Below the pieces are notes generated by a model that had not been told where the DNA came from, ran no database searches, and saw only the letters and a list, made by a program, of their open reading frames with translations. The translations under genes were made by a program, and so were the position numbers. A DNA stretch of 26,409 nucleotides from Actinomycetes bacterium (GTDB lineage: Bacteria > Actinomycetota > Actinomycetes > Propionibacteriales > Propionibacteriaceae): the NCBI GenBank assembly GCA_023436925.1, contig JAEZHJ010000121.1:1-26409 (forward strand). The letters are read 5' to 3'. Below are positions 6,865-14,924 of this stretch, piece by piece (position 1 is the stretch's first letter; the number at the start of each line of letters is the position of its first letter).

Positions 6865-7893
6865 ATGGCGAGCCCGGGCTTCCCGTACCGCCTGGAACGG
6901 GTCGGCGTCCTGATGCGGCACAATCCCGCCGACCCGAACGAGGTGGAGGGGGTGCTGAACCCGGCCGCGGCCTGGTCGCAGGGCACCCTCTACCTGTTTC
7001 CCCGGCTGGTCGCCGCCGGGAACGTCTCCCGGATCGGCCTGGCCGAGGTGGAGGTCAGCGACGGCGTCCCGGTCGACGTCCGGCGGCTCGGCGTCGCCCT
7101 CGAGCCGGACGCCAGCTGGGAGCAGGGACCGGGCAATGCCGGCGTGGAGGACCCCCGGATCACCTGGCTGGCTGACCTGGGCCTGTACGTGATGACTTAC
7201 GTCGCCTACGGCGAGGCCGGACCCCGGACCGCGATCGCGGTGTCGGACGACCTGCTCGGGTGGCGACGGCTCGGCCCGGTGGTCTACCGCTGGCAGGAGG
7301 CAACCGAGATCGACCTGAACCTGCACTGGAACAAGGACGCGCTGTTCTTCCCCGAGCCGGTGACAGCGCCGGACGGGGAGCGAAGCCTGGCCGTGCTGCA
7401 CCGGCCCATGGGGTTGCGCCACCCGCCGGCCGGTGCCGACCACCGCGAGTCGATCTGGATCAGCTTCCTCCCGCTCGCCCACGTGCAGCGCGACCTCGCC
7501 GAACTCACCGTGTGGCGCGGTCACCGCTTCCTCGCCGGCCCGCACTACCCGTGGGAACAGCTGAAGATCGGCGGGGGCACCCCGCCGATCCGGGTCCCGG
7601 AGGGGTGGCTGGTGCTGCACCACGGCGTCACGGGCTGGCTCGAAGCGGGCACCGACCAGCAGCAGCACGTCCACTACGCCGCCGGCGGGCTGATCCTGGA
7701 TGCAGAGCGGCCCTGGCAGGTCGTGGCCCGCTCAGCCGAACCCCTGCTGGCCCCGGTGACCGAGGACGAACGCCACGGCACCGTCCCGAACGTCGTCTTC
7801 CCGACCGCTGTCGCCGAGGTCGACGGCAACCACTTCGTGTTCTACGGCATGGCCGACTCCAGCATCGGGGTCGCCCGACTCGTCAGGAGCTGA
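6865..7893 (+). CDS. Glycoside hydrolase family 130 enzyme, probable beta-mannoside phosphorylase
   Basis: This 342-residue, signal-less five-bladed propeller protein carries GH130 signatures through its length: NPAAAW (32-37), GVEDPRITW (93-101) with the family's catalytic Asp (D96), NKDALFFPEP (156-165), LHRPMG (178-183), KIGGGTPPIRVPEGW (234-248), HHGV (252-255), PNVVFPTA (308-315) and the closing YGMADSSIGVA (327-337). Most GH130 members phosphorolyse beta-1,4- or beta-1,2-mannosides to mannose-1-phosphate in the cytoplasm; a minority are plain hydrolases. The basic residues in HRP, K234 and HHG suit the phosphate-using subgroup, but I cannot assign the subfamily. Its place directly behind the transporter implies it splits the imported sugar. 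The stop is 2 bases before the next start. Confidence 0.9.
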   Translation: MASPGFPYRLERVGVLMRHNPADPNEVEGVLNPAAAWSQGTLYLFPRLVAAGNVSRIGLAEVEVSDGVPVDVRRLGVALEPDASWEQGPGNAGVEDPRITWLADLGLYVMTYVAYGEAGPRTAIAVSDDLLGWRRLGPVVYRWQEATEIDLNLHWNKDALFFPEPVTAPDGERSLAVLHRPMGLRHPPAGADHRESIWISFLPLAHVQRDLAELTVWRGHRFLAGPHYPWEQLKIGGGTPPIRVPEGWLVLHHGVTGWLEAGTDQQQHVHYAAGGLILDAERPWQVVARSAEPLLAPVTEDERHGTVPNVVFPTAVAEVDGNHFVFYGMADSSIGVARLVRS

Positions 7894-7895
7894 CC

Positions 7896-9881
7896 ATGAC
7901 AACCCCGCGCCGCCTGCTCGTCCTGCTCGCCACCCTCGCGCTGTGCCTGCCGCTGCTCACCAGCACGCAGCCGGCGACCGCCCGTGACGCCACCCTGACC
8001 AACCTCGACCACCTCGACTTCCTGCTCGACGAGGTGCGCCCCGGCCCGGTGGACGGGCACGACACCTACCGGCTGGACGACCAACCGGTCCTCCTGGTGC
8101 CGTGGACCTACGCCGACGCCGGCGACGACGGCAGCTACCGCCGGGTGGGCGGCGGCACCTACGACGAGGCAACCGGCACCTACTCCCAGGGCGCCTTCAA
8201 CACCGACGACATCGCCCGGGCGGCGGTGGTGTACCTGCGGCACTGGCGGCAGACCGGTGACCGGGGGAGCCGCAGCACGGCCTACGAGCTGCTCCGCTCG
8301 GTCGCCTACCTGCAGACCACCACCGGCCCGAACCGGGGCCGAAGCGTGCTGTGGATGCAGGCCGACGGCGCCTTGAACCCGAGCGCCGAACCGGTCGAGC
8401 TACCGGACCCCTCCGACTCCGGGCCCAGCTACTGGCAGGCGCGCAGCCTGTGGGCCTTCGGCGAGGGCTACGCCGCCTTCCGGCGCTCCGACCCGGGCTT
8501 CGCGGCCTTCCTGCGGGACAGGTTGCGGCTGTCACTCGCCGCACTGAACCGCGACGTCTTGTCGCAGTACCGCCGCTACGACGTCGCGGACGGACGCCGG
8601 GTACCGGCCTGGCTGATCGTCGACGGCGCGGACGCGACCGCCGAAGCCGTGCTGGGACTGTCGGCCTACGTCACCGCCGCTCCGGGTGACGGTGCTGCCC
8701 GGCGGGCGCTGGGCCGGTTCGCCGAGGGCATCGCGGCGATGGCCGAGGGCAGCCCGACGCAGTGGCCGTACCGGGCGATCCTGCCCTGGACGCAGTCGCG
8801 CTCGCTGTGGCACGCCTGGGCCTCCCAGACCGGTGCGGCGCTGGCCAGGGCCGCCGACGCGCTCGACCGCCGCAGCCTGGCCAGGCCCGCGGTGGCGGAG
8901 GCGCTCAGCTTCGACCCGACCCTGCTCACGGCCGGCGGCGCCGACAACGGCTGGCTGCCCACCCCGGTGGAGCGGGTCCAGATCGCCTACGGCGTCGACT
9001 CCCGGGTGCAGTCGCTGGTGGCGGTCGCCGATACCACCCGCACGCCGGCCGCCGGTGTGCTCGCCGCCCTGCACGCGGCCTGGTTCTTCGGCGCGAACCG
9101 GGCCGGCACGCCGATGTACTCCCCGCGCACCGGCGTCACCTTCGACGGGCTGGAGGCGGACGGACGGATCAACCGCAACAGCGGCGCGGAGTCGACCATC
9201 CACGGCTTGCTCACCATGCTCGCGCTCGACGCCCACCCGTCGATCCGCGCCCTGGCCACCGGGCTGGACGGGGTCGGCGAGCGCGACGGCCTGCGAACCG
9301 TCGAAGCCGAGGACGCCACCGCGACCACCGGCACCGTGGTGCGGCCCGACTCGGCGTGGACGGGGGAGTCGTCGTGGAGCGGCGGCGCTCACCTCCGCCT
9401 CGGCGAGGGCGACTCCGCCACCCTCGCACTGGCCGGCTCCGGGGCCGGGCTCGTGGAACCGGTGAGCTGGCTGGCCGAGTCCGGCACCGCCCGCAGCCGC
9501 TGGCGCCAGGACCCCGTCGGGCTCGGGACGCTGCGTCATCGGGTGGGCGCCCAGGGCATCACCGCCGTCCCCGGTGCGCTGCTGCCGCAGACGCTCGGCC
9601 GGGCGAGGCTGGATCGGCCGCTGACCGTCGAGGTCACCAGGGGCGAGGTCGACCTGGACGCGGTCCTGGTCCGGCCCCTGTTGTCGACCGCGTCCTTCTC
9701 CGGCGAGAGGCCGGTGACCCTGCTGTACGCGGTCGCCGGCGACCAGTCCCGTCGCGTCGATGGAGCCTCGCGCGTCCAGGTCTTCGACCGGGCGGGCCGG
9801 GAGGTCTGGCACGCCAAGGTGGCCGACGGCGCCACCGTCCGGATCCCGTCGGGCGGGCTCGCGGTCGTTGTGGCGCGCTGA
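7896..9881 (+). CDS. Secreted alpha-toroid (glycosidase-like) protein with C-terminal carbohydrate-binding-like region
   Basis: This 661-residue protein has a Sec signal peptide (RR, hydrophobic core, cleavage probably after PATA, residue 29). Residues about 35-465 are helix-rich with repeated aromatic and acidic motifs (QGAFNTDDIARAAVVYLRHW, then PSYWQARSLWAFGEGYAAF, AWLIVDGADATAEAVLGL, and RINRNSGAESTIHGLLTMLA). This layout resembles (alpha/alpha)6-toroid glycosidases and related secreted actinobacterial proteins. From about residue 467, VEAEDA, then WTGESSWSGGAHLRLGEGD, resembles CBM6/35-type beta-sandwiches. No precise CAZy family is recognised. It is the last gene of the sugar operon, with AGGAG before ATG 7896, and probably releases oligosaccharides outside the cell for the transporter. 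Catalysis is inferred, not shown. Confidence 0.75.
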   Translation: MTTPRRLLVLLATLALCLPLLTSTQPATARDATLTNLDHLDFLLDEVRPGPVDGHDTYRLDDQPVLLVPWTYADAGDDGSYRRVGGGTYDEATGTYSQGAFNTDDIARAAVVYLRHWRQTGDRGSRSTAYELLRSVAYLQTTTGPNRGRSVLWMQADGALNPSAEPVELPDPSDSGPSYWQARSLWAFGEGYAAFRRSDPGFAAFLRDRLRLSLAALNRDVLSQYRRYDVADGRRVPAWLIVDGADATAEAVLGLSAYVTAAPGDGAARRALGRFAEGIAAMAEGSPTQWPYRAILPWTQSRSLWHAWASQTGAALARAADALDRRSLARPAVAEALSFDPTLLTAGGADNGWLPTPVERVQIAYGVDSRVQSLVAVADTTRTPAAGVLAALHAAWFFGANRAGTPMYSPRTGVTFDGLEADGRINRNSGAESTIHGLLTMLALDAHPSIRALATGLDGVGERDGLRTVEAEDATATTGTVVRPDSAWTGESSWSGGAHLRLGEGDSATLALAGSGAGLVEPVSWLAESGTARSRWRQDPVGLGTLRHRVGAQGITAVPGALLPQTLGRARLDRPLTVEVTRGEVDLDAVLVRPLLSTASFSGERPVTLLYAVAGDQSRRVDGASRVQVFDRAGREVWHAKVADGATVRIPSGGLAVVVAR

Positions 9882-9968
9882 GGTTGCCGGAGGATCCGTG
9901 GGCGCGGGGACGGTGACTCGCGGCGCTTCGTGGTCGAGACTGGGCACCCAGAGCCGAGAGGAGTCGGG

Positions 9969-10571
9969 ATGCGAGAGCTGGTGGCGGTGGAGTTCCTGTC
10001 GGTGGACGGGGTCATGCAGGGGCTGGGGTCACCCGACGAGGACCGTGACGGCGGCTTCGAGCACGGCGGCTGGGGAGCACCGTACGCCTCCGCCATCGAT
10101 CCGTCGGCCGGCTCGGACGGGCTGGCGCCGACGACGGCGTACCTGTTCGGGCGGCGGACCTACGACAGCATGGCCGCGTTCTGGCCGTACGCGCCGGCCG
10201 ACAACCCGTTCGCCGCGCACCTGACCGCCACCCCCAAGTACGTGGCCAGCGCCACGCTGACCGAGCCGGGCTGGCAGAACACCGAGGTGCTGCGGGGCGA
10301 CCTGGTCGGCGAGGTCGCCGCACTGAAGCGGACCGGCGAGGGGGACATCGTCATCCTGGGCAGCGGCCAGCTGGCCCGGACCCTGATGGCCGCCGGGCTG
10401 GTCGATCGGCTCCAGCTCTTCGTCCACCCGCTCCTGCTCGGCACCGGCAAGCGGCTCTTCGGCGACCTGCCGACGCCACGCGCGCTCACCCTGGAGCACT
10501 GCAGCACGACCGCGCTGGGCAGCGTGGTGCTGACCTACCGGTTCAGCCCGCAAGCTCCGTCGAACGTCTGA
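9969..10571 (+). CDS. Dihydrofolate reductase family / RibD C-terminal domain protein
   Basis: This 200-residue protein has the DHFR-like fold of the stand-alone RibD-C group (YyaP/YwjB type). Diagnostic stretches are EFLSVDGVMQGLGSPDED (8-25), FEHGGWG, FGRRTYDSMAAFWP, then IVILGSGQLARTLMAAGLVD and the ending region VHPLLLGTGKRLFG. Such proteins bind NADPH, but their substrates are mostly unknown and they are not the housekeeping folate or riboflavin enzymes. ATG 9969 is preceded by AGAGGAG. It follows the sugar operon after an 87-base gap on the same strand and could be read through or separately transcribed. It converges on the thioredoxin gene with only 4 bases between the stop codons. Confidence 0.88.
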   Translation: MRELVAVEFLSVDGVMQGLGSPDEDRDGGFEHGGWGAPYASAIDPSAGSDGLAPTTAYLFGRRTYDSMAAFWPYAPADNPFAAHLTATPKYVASATLTEPGWQNTEVLRGDLVGEVAALKRTGEGDIVILGSGQLARTLMAAGLVDRLQLFVHPLLLGTGKRLFGDLPTPRALTLEHCSTTALGSVVLTYRFSPQAPSNV

Positions 10572-10579
10572 GGCCTCAG
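10568..10579. repeat. Palindrome spanning two convergent stop codons
   Basis: CTGAGGCCTCAG is a perfect 12-base palindrome. It contains the TGA of the reductase gene (10569-10571) and, on the other strand, the TGA of the thioredoxin gene (10578-10576). It could work as a short symmetrical end element for both messages, although no U-run flanks it. Confidence 0.4.
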
Positions 10580-10923
10580 GCTCGCGCTGCAGACCCGCCG
10601 GCCCGGGCTCGGACGGCCTGCAGCGCGTCCGCCACCGGTTCAGGTCCCCAGGGCCTGACCACCCGGGCCACCTCCTCGCCGTCGGCCAGGAAGATCAGCG
10701 TCGGCCACAGCTTGACGCCATACGAACGGCCCAGCGGCCGACCCTTGCCGTCCTCGATCAGGACGTGGCGGACCTGGTCGGCACCGTCCAGCACAGCCTT
10801 GATGGCCGGTTCGGCGGCGCGACAGTAGCCGCACCAGTCAGTGCCGAACTGCAGCAGGGTGATCCCGGGCATGACATCGATTTCATCACGATTCACGGAT
10901 TCCGGCCGGTACGAGTACTGCAT
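10576..10923 (-). CDS. Thioredoxin family protein
   Basis: This 115-residue cytoplasmic protein has a thioredoxin fold. The active site is WCGYC (W30, C31, C34), preceded by ITLLQFGTD, and the cis-proline loop is KLWPTLIFL (P74). The sequence WCGYC rather than WCGPC suggests a redox potential different from classical TrxA, so a specialised disulfide reductase is as likely as the housekeeping thioredoxin. No signal peptide is present. ATG 10923 lacks a Shine-Dalgarno sequence and has TATCCT 7 bases upstream. It is divergent from the AEC transporter across 81 bases. Confidence 0.9.
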   Translation of the reverse strand: MQYSYRPESVNRDEIDVMPGITLLQFGTDWCGYCRAAEPAIKAVLDGADQVRHVLIEDGKGRPLGRSYGVKLWPTLIFLADGEEVARVVRPWGPEPVADALQAVRARAGGSAARA

Positions 10924-10930
10924 GCCCGTC

Positions 10931-10936
10931 AGGATA
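10931..10936 (-). promoter_or_regulatory. Candidate leaderless promoter -10 of the thioredoxin gene
   Basis: TATCCT on the minus strand ends 7 bases before ATG 10923, matching TAnnnT at the distance expected for transcription starting at the initiation codon. No convincing -35 is visible at 16-18 bases upstream. Confidence 0.4.
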
Positions 10937-10955
10937 GGCGGAGGGTCCAATGAGA

Positions 10956-10978
10956 CCCGGGACGACGGACGTCCCGGG
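10956..10978. repeat. Perfect 9-base inverted repeat between thioredoxin and AEC genes
   Basis: CCCGGGACG and CGTCCCGGG flank ACGGA. The dyad lies in the 81-base divergent region, 33 bases upstream of the thioredoxin ATG and 27 bases upstream of the AEC ATG. It is suited to a shared operator or to a leader hairpin of the AEC message. The arms are long enough to be unlikely by simple chance, but GC richness lowers that weight. Confidence 0.45.
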
Positions 10979-11004
10979 GTTTGGCCGGGACCCGGAAAGT
11001 CTGC

Positions 11005-11949
11005 ATGTCCTCCGATCTCAATGACGTCCTCGCCAGCGTGCTCCCGATCCTGGGACTGCTCGTCCTCGGGGTGGTGCTGCGCCGCACCCGAGTGCTGGAC
11101 GACGCCACCGTGGCGGGCCTGAAGCGGCTGATCGTCAACGTCTGCCTGCCCGCGGTGCTGTTCACCACCTTCCTGGCGACCCGGTTCGAGCCCGCCTACC
11201 TGTGGGTGGTGGTGATCGTGTTCGCGCTCTGCGTGGGGCTCTACGGATTGGGCCGGGTGGTGCAGCGCGTGGCCGGTGGCTCGCCCTATCTGCCGTTCCT
11301 GTTCACCGGCTTCGAGCTGGGCATGATCGGGTTCGCCCTGTTCACCGCCGTCTACGGGATCGGCCAGCTGCCCGCGCTCGGCGTCCTCGCCCTGGGCCAC
11401 GAGGTGTTCATCTGGTTCGTCTTCGTCACCCTGCTGCGCGCCCACGGTTCCGAGCGGCAGACCGTCGCCCAGACCGCCCGCAACCTGGCCACCTCGCCCA
11501 CCATCATCGCGATCGTGCTCGGCGTGGCGCTCAACCTGGCCGGGCTCGGGCCGCTGGTCACCGAGGGTGCGGTCGGGGGAGCGCTGACCACCGGGCTGGG
11601 CTACCTGGCCGGGATGATCGTGCCGCTGATCCTGCTGATCGTCGGCTACGGTGCCCGGCTCGACCGGTCGGCGGTCCGGACGGCGCTGCCGCTGGTGGCC
11701 GTCCGCGTCGTGCTCTGCCTGGTCGTGGCGTTGCTGATCGGCCGGTTCGTGTTCCAGGGGATGCTCGGGCTCGACCCGATCTTCACCCACGCGCTGGTCA
11801 CGCTGATGGTGCTGCCGCCGCCGTTCATCATCCCGCTGTTCATCCCCGAGACGAAGCGGGCCGACCTCACCTACGTGAACAACGTGCTGTCGGTGTCCTC
11901 GCTGGTGTCGATCGCCGTCTTCGTCGGGTACGTGCTCGTCAGCAGCTGA
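11005..11949 (+). CDS. AEC (auxin efflux carrier) family transporter
   Basis: This 314-residue membrane protein has about ten hydrophobic segments. It shows the AEC pattern: the first helix VLPILGLLVLGVVLRRT, then LKRLIVNVCLPAVLFTTF (38-55), a central conserved region NLATSPTIIAIVLGVALNLA and the C-terminal PPPFIIPLFIP. AEC carriers export or exchange small organic anions such as malate or malonate, or amino acids; the substrate is not readable here. A start with GTC TGC before it places ATG at 11005, with a weak GGAAAG upstream. An in-frame TTG at 10981 is less likely. It converges on the PNPOx-like stress gene with 3 bases between stops. Confidence 0.88.
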   Translation: MSSDLNDVLASVLPILGLLVLGVVLRRTRVLDDATVAGLKRLIVNVCLPAVLFTTFLATRFEPAYLWVVVIVFALCVGLYGLGRVVQRVAGGSPYLPFLFTGFELGMIGFALFTAVYGIGQLPALGVLALGHEVFIWFVFVTLLRAHGSERQTVAQTARNLATSPTIIAIVLGVALNLAGLGPLVTEGAVGGALTTGLGYLAGMIVPLILLIVGYGARLDRSAVRTALPLVAVRVVLCLVVALLIGRFVFQGMLGLDPIFTHALVTLMVLPPPFIIPLFIPETKRADLTYVNNVLSVSSLVSIAVFVGYVLVSS

Positions 11950-11952
11950 CGC

Positions 11953-12708
11953 TCACCGCTCGAGGTCGAGCGTCTCGTTCTCGCCGATATCGGGACGCTC
12001 GCCCTTCACCGCGGCCGTCAGGACGCCCAGCGCGCCGGCCAGCATGCCAGGGGTCTCCCAGTACTGGGCCCCGGTCGGCTCGAACATCACCAGGGCGACC
12101 TTGGGGTCGGTGGGCTCACACTGCAGCCAGGCCTCGGCGGCCTTGTCCCACAGCTCCTGCTGCCGGGCCGGGTCGCGCACCACGGTCGCGGTGCCCTGGA
12201 TCGAGAGGTGGTTGCGCTTGCTCGACGTCACCAGCGCACGTGAGTCGCGGCGCAACTCGTCCACCTTCGCCGAGCGGTTCTCGGTGAAGAACCACAGCCG
12301 GCCCTCGGTGTCGAAGTCCTGCACCGACATCGGACGCGCCTCCAGCTCGCCGTCGTGGCCGAGCGTGGTGAGCATCACGATGTCGTGGGTGCCGACCAGC
12401 TCGCGAAGCTTGGCCAGGTCCTGGGTGTCGTCGGTCATGTCGGGGCCCTTGCCCGCCGGGCCGGCGATCGAAACCGCCGGCTTGCCCCGTCCCCAGTCGG
12501 TGTGCGGCTCGCCGGGGTGGACGTAGCCCTCCGGCACCCGGCGCCGGTCGCGCGCCACCCGATGCTCGGCGACCTCCTGATCCTCGCCCTGACCGGCCCG
12601 GTTGCGCGACTCGGCGGCCACGCTGGGCATCGGGACCTCGCCGCCCGCACCCCGGATCGAGGCTTCGAAGCCGTCCTCGCCGCGGACCGGTTCCTGTACG
12701 TCGCTCAT
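11953..12708 (-). CDS. General-stress-protein-26-like PNPOx-fold protein with a 90-residue N-terminal extension
   Basis: Residues 91-251 form a PNPOx split-barrel of the general stress protein 26 group: IVMLTTLGHDGELEARPMSV (110-129), LWFFTENRSAKVDELRRD (138-155), HLSIQGTATVV, then MFEPTGAQYWETPG. Such proteins bind FMN and are commonly stress induced. Residues 1-90 are polar, rich in Gly, Glu, Arg and Pro, match no domain I know and look disordered. ATG 12708 has a good GAGGAG at 12720-12715 with a 6-base spacer, and the extension uses the same G/C-ending codons, so I prefer the long form. ATG 12438 (MTDDTQDL) is the alternative start for a bare domain. It is the last gene of the cluster, 49 bases after the Cu-ATPase gene. 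Confidence 0.82.
   Translation of the reverse strand: MSDVQEPVRGEDGFEASIRGAGGEVPMPSVAAESRNRAGQGEDQEVAEHRVARDRRRVPEGYVHPGEPHTDWGRGKPAVSIAGPAGKGPDMTDDTQDLAKLRELVGTHDIVMLTTLGHDGELEARPMSVQDFDTEGRLWFFTENRSAKVDELRRDSRALVTSSKRNHLSIQGTATVVRDPARQQELWDKAAEAWLQCEPTDPKVALVMFEPTGAQYWETPGMLAGALGVLTAAVKGERPDIGENETLDLER
11957..11972. repeat. Inverted repeat at the convergent end of the AEC and stress genes
   Basis: CGCTCGA-GG-TCGAGCG has 7-base arms and sits 8 bases past the AEC stop, inside the last codons of the opposite gene. It may help terminate the AEC message, but there is no U-run. Confidence 0.3.
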
Positions 12709-12714
12709 CGTTGT

Positions 12715-12720
12715 CTCCTC
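12715..12720 (-). promoter_or_regulatory. Shine-Dalgarno sequence deciding the long start of the stress protein
   Basis: GAGGAG on the minus strand stands 6 bases before ATG 12708. The internal ATG 12438 has only a weak AAGGG-like sequence, so the upstream start is favoured. Confidence 0.6.
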
Positions 12721-12757
12721 GGAGTCGGTTCACCCACCCAGTACCCGGCCCGCGCCG

Positions 12758-14917
12758 CTACAGCCGTGCCAGCCGCAGCCGGGCGGCGTTGGCGATGACG
12801 CTGACCGAGGAGAGCGTCATCGCGGCGGCGGCCACCATCGGCGACAGCAGCCAGCCGAAGGCCGGGTAGAGGACGCCCGCGGCCAGCGGGATGCCGAGCA
12901 CGTTGTAGATGAAGCTCAGCACCAGGTTCTGGCGGATGTTGCGCATCGTGGCCCAGGAGAGCCGGCGCGCCCGGACGATCCCGGTCAGGTCGCCCCCCAG
13001 CAGGGTGATCCCCGCGCTCTCGATGGCGACATCGGTGCCGGTCCCCATCGCGATCCCGACATCGGCCGCCGCCAGCGCGGGGGCGTCGTTCACCCCGTCG
13101 CCGGCCATCGCCACCACGTGCCCGTCGGCCCGCAGCCCGGCGACCACCTCGCTCTTGTGCTCCGGCAGGACACCGGCCTGGACATCGCTGATGCCGAGCC
13201 GGGCGGCGACCGCCCGCGCGGTGGCCGGGTTGTCGCCGGTCAGCATGACGACCCGCAACCCGTCGGCGGCCAGGGCAGTCACGGCGTCGGCCGTGGTGGG
13301 CTTGATCGGGTCGGCGACCGCGACCAGCCCGACCGGACGCCCGTCGGCGGCGACGTGGACCACAGTGGCGCCGGTGGAGCGCAACTCCGCGGCGGCCTGT
13401 TCCTCCCAGGTGCTCGCGCCGGTGAATGAGGCGCTGCCGATGGCGACCGTTTGTCCGGCCACCCGGCCACGGACGCCGCCGCCGGACTGGGACGCGAACT
13501 CGGCCACCGCGGGCACCGCAAGGCCGGCCTCGCGTGCCGCGGCGACGATCGCCCGGCCGATCGGGTGCTCGGAGGGCAGCTCGACGGCCGCCGCCAGCCG
13601 GAGCACGTCGTTGCGCGATCGCGTCCCGTGCACCACCACCTGGGTGACCGCCGGGCGGCCCTGCGTGAGCGTCCCCGTCTTGTCGACGACCAGGGTGTCG
13701 ACCTTCTCCATGGTCTCGATCGCCGCCGCGTCCTTGACCAGCACCCCGGCTCGCGCGCCGCGTCCGACGCCCACCATCACCGACATCGGGGTGGCCAGGC
13801 CCAGCGCGCAGGGACAGGCGATGATCAGCACCGTCACCGCCACCACGAGGGCGTGGGGGAGTCGCGGCTCCGGCCCGAACAGCAGCCACACGGCGAAGGC
13901 CGCCACGGCGATGAGGACCACCACCGGCACGAACACGGCGGACACCTCGTCGACCAGGCTCTGGATCGGCGCCCGGGAGCGCTGCGCGGCGGCGACCATG
14001 GCCACGATCCGGGAGAGCATGGAGTCCGCGCCGAGGTCTTCCGCGCGGACGACCATCGAGCCCGACCCGTTCAGGGTGCCGCCGACGACCCGGTCGCCGG
14101 TCGTGCGGGTGACCGGCATCGACTCCCCGGTGACCATCGACTCGTCCACGTCCGAGTCGCCCTGCGTCACCGTCCCGTCGACGGGTACCTTCTCGCCGGG
14201 ACGGACGCGGACCAGGTCGCCGACGTGGAGCTCGTCCAGCCGGACCTGCGTCTCGCCGCCGTCGGCACCGATCCTGGTCGCCATTGTCGGGGCGGCGTCG
14301 AGCAGTGCCCGGATCGCACCCGAGGTCTGCTCCCGGGCCCGTAGTTCGAGGACCTGGCCGAGGGCCACCAGGACGGTGATGACGGCAGCCGGCTCGAAGT
14401 AGGGCTCGGGCCGGCCGTCCATCGTTCGCATCGCTGCCGGGAACATCCCCGGCGCCAGCAGGGCGACGGTGCTGTACAGCCAGGCGGCGCCCACGCCGAG
14501 CGCCACCAGGGTGAACATGTTGAGCTTCCGGGTGACCACCGAGCGCCAGCCACGGACCAGGAAGGGCCAGCCGGCCCACCATACGACGGCGGTGGCGAGG
14601 ATGAACTGGACGGTCTGGGAGAGCCAGACCGGGACCGCCTCACCGAGTCCGGGCAGCAGCGGGGCGAGCATGCTGAGGGCCAGGATCGGGACGGTGAGGA
14701 CCGTCCCGATCCAGAACCGGCGCCGCATGTCCGCCAGTTCCGGGTTGGGCCCGGTGTCTGCGGTCACCACAACCGGCTCCAGCGCCATGCCGCAGATCGG
14801 GCAGGTACCAGGGCCGAGCTGCCGGATCTCCGGGTGCATCGGGCAGGTGTACTCAACTGCCTCGGACGCCGCCGGAGGTGCCGTCGCCGGGGGGCCTGCG
14901 TGGTGGCTGTGGCTCAT
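12758..14917 (-). CDS. copA: Cu(I)-translocating P1B-type ATPase
   Basis: This 719-residue P-type ATPase opens with a His-rich tip (MSHSHH) and a heavy-metal-binding zinc-ribbon-like domain, YTCPMHPE (23-30) to CPICGM (39-44), instead of classical CxxC HMA domains. The core is complete: TGES (263-266) in the actuator, CPC (368-370) in the ion channel, DKTGT with phosphorylated D412, SEHP (449-452) for nucleotide binding and GDGVND (606-611). The seventh-helix YNxxxxP (671-677) and the last-helix MTLSS pattern (700-704) mark the Cu+ (P1B-1) class, so it should export Cu(I) or Ag(I). ATG 14917 is chosen over a GTG 9 bases upstream because that GTG lies inside the Shine-Dalgarno AGGAGGT (14931-14925). 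It is 19 bases behind the SDR gene. Confidence 0.93.
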   Translation of the reverse strand: MSHSHHAGPPATAPPAASEAVEYTCPMHPEIRQLGPGTCPICGMALEPVVVTADTGPNPELADMRRRFWIGTVLTVPILALSMLAPLLPGLGEAVPVWLSQTVQFILATAVVWWAGWPFLVRGWRSVVTRKLNMFTLVALGVGAAWLYSTVALLAPGMFPAAMRTMDGRPEPYFEPAAVITVLVALGQVLELRAREQTSGAIRALLDAAPTMATRIGADGGETQVRLDELHVGDLVRVRPGEKVPVDGTVTQGDSDVDESMVTGESMPVTRTTGDRVVGGTLNGSGSMVVRAEDLGADSMLSRIVAMVAAAQRSRAPIQSLVDEVSAVFVPVVVLIAVAAFAVWLLFGPEPRLPHALVVAVTVLIIACPCALGLATPMSVMVGVGRGARAGVLVKDAAAIETMEKVDTLVVDKTGTLTQGRPAVTQVVVHGTRSRNDVLRLAAAVELPSEHPIGRAIVAAAREAGLAVPAVAEFASQSGGGVRGRVAGQTVAIGSASFTGASTWEEQAAAELRSTGATVVHVAADGRPVGLVAVADPIKPTTADAVTALAADGLRVVMLTGDNPATARAVAARLGISDVQAGVLPEHKSEVVAGLRADGHVVAMAGDGVNDAPALAAADVGIAMGTGTDVAIESAGITLLGGDLTGIVRARRLSWATMRNIRQNLVLSFIYNVLGIPLAAGVLYPAFGWLLSPMVAAAAMTLSSVSVIANAARLRLARL

Positions 14918-14924
14918 CGGTACC

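Noticed and set aside
3772..9881. Loss or decay of an ABC ATPase gene in the sugar operon
   Set aside because: No remnant or gap large enough exists; gene spacing is at most 8 bases. ATPase-less sugar operons are normal in actinobacteria.
9940..9951. CTGGG-CA-CCCAG inverted repeat before the RibD-C/DHFR-like gene as an operator
   Set aside because: Arms of only five G/C-rich bases are expected by chance in this composition, and no promoter elements are placed around it.
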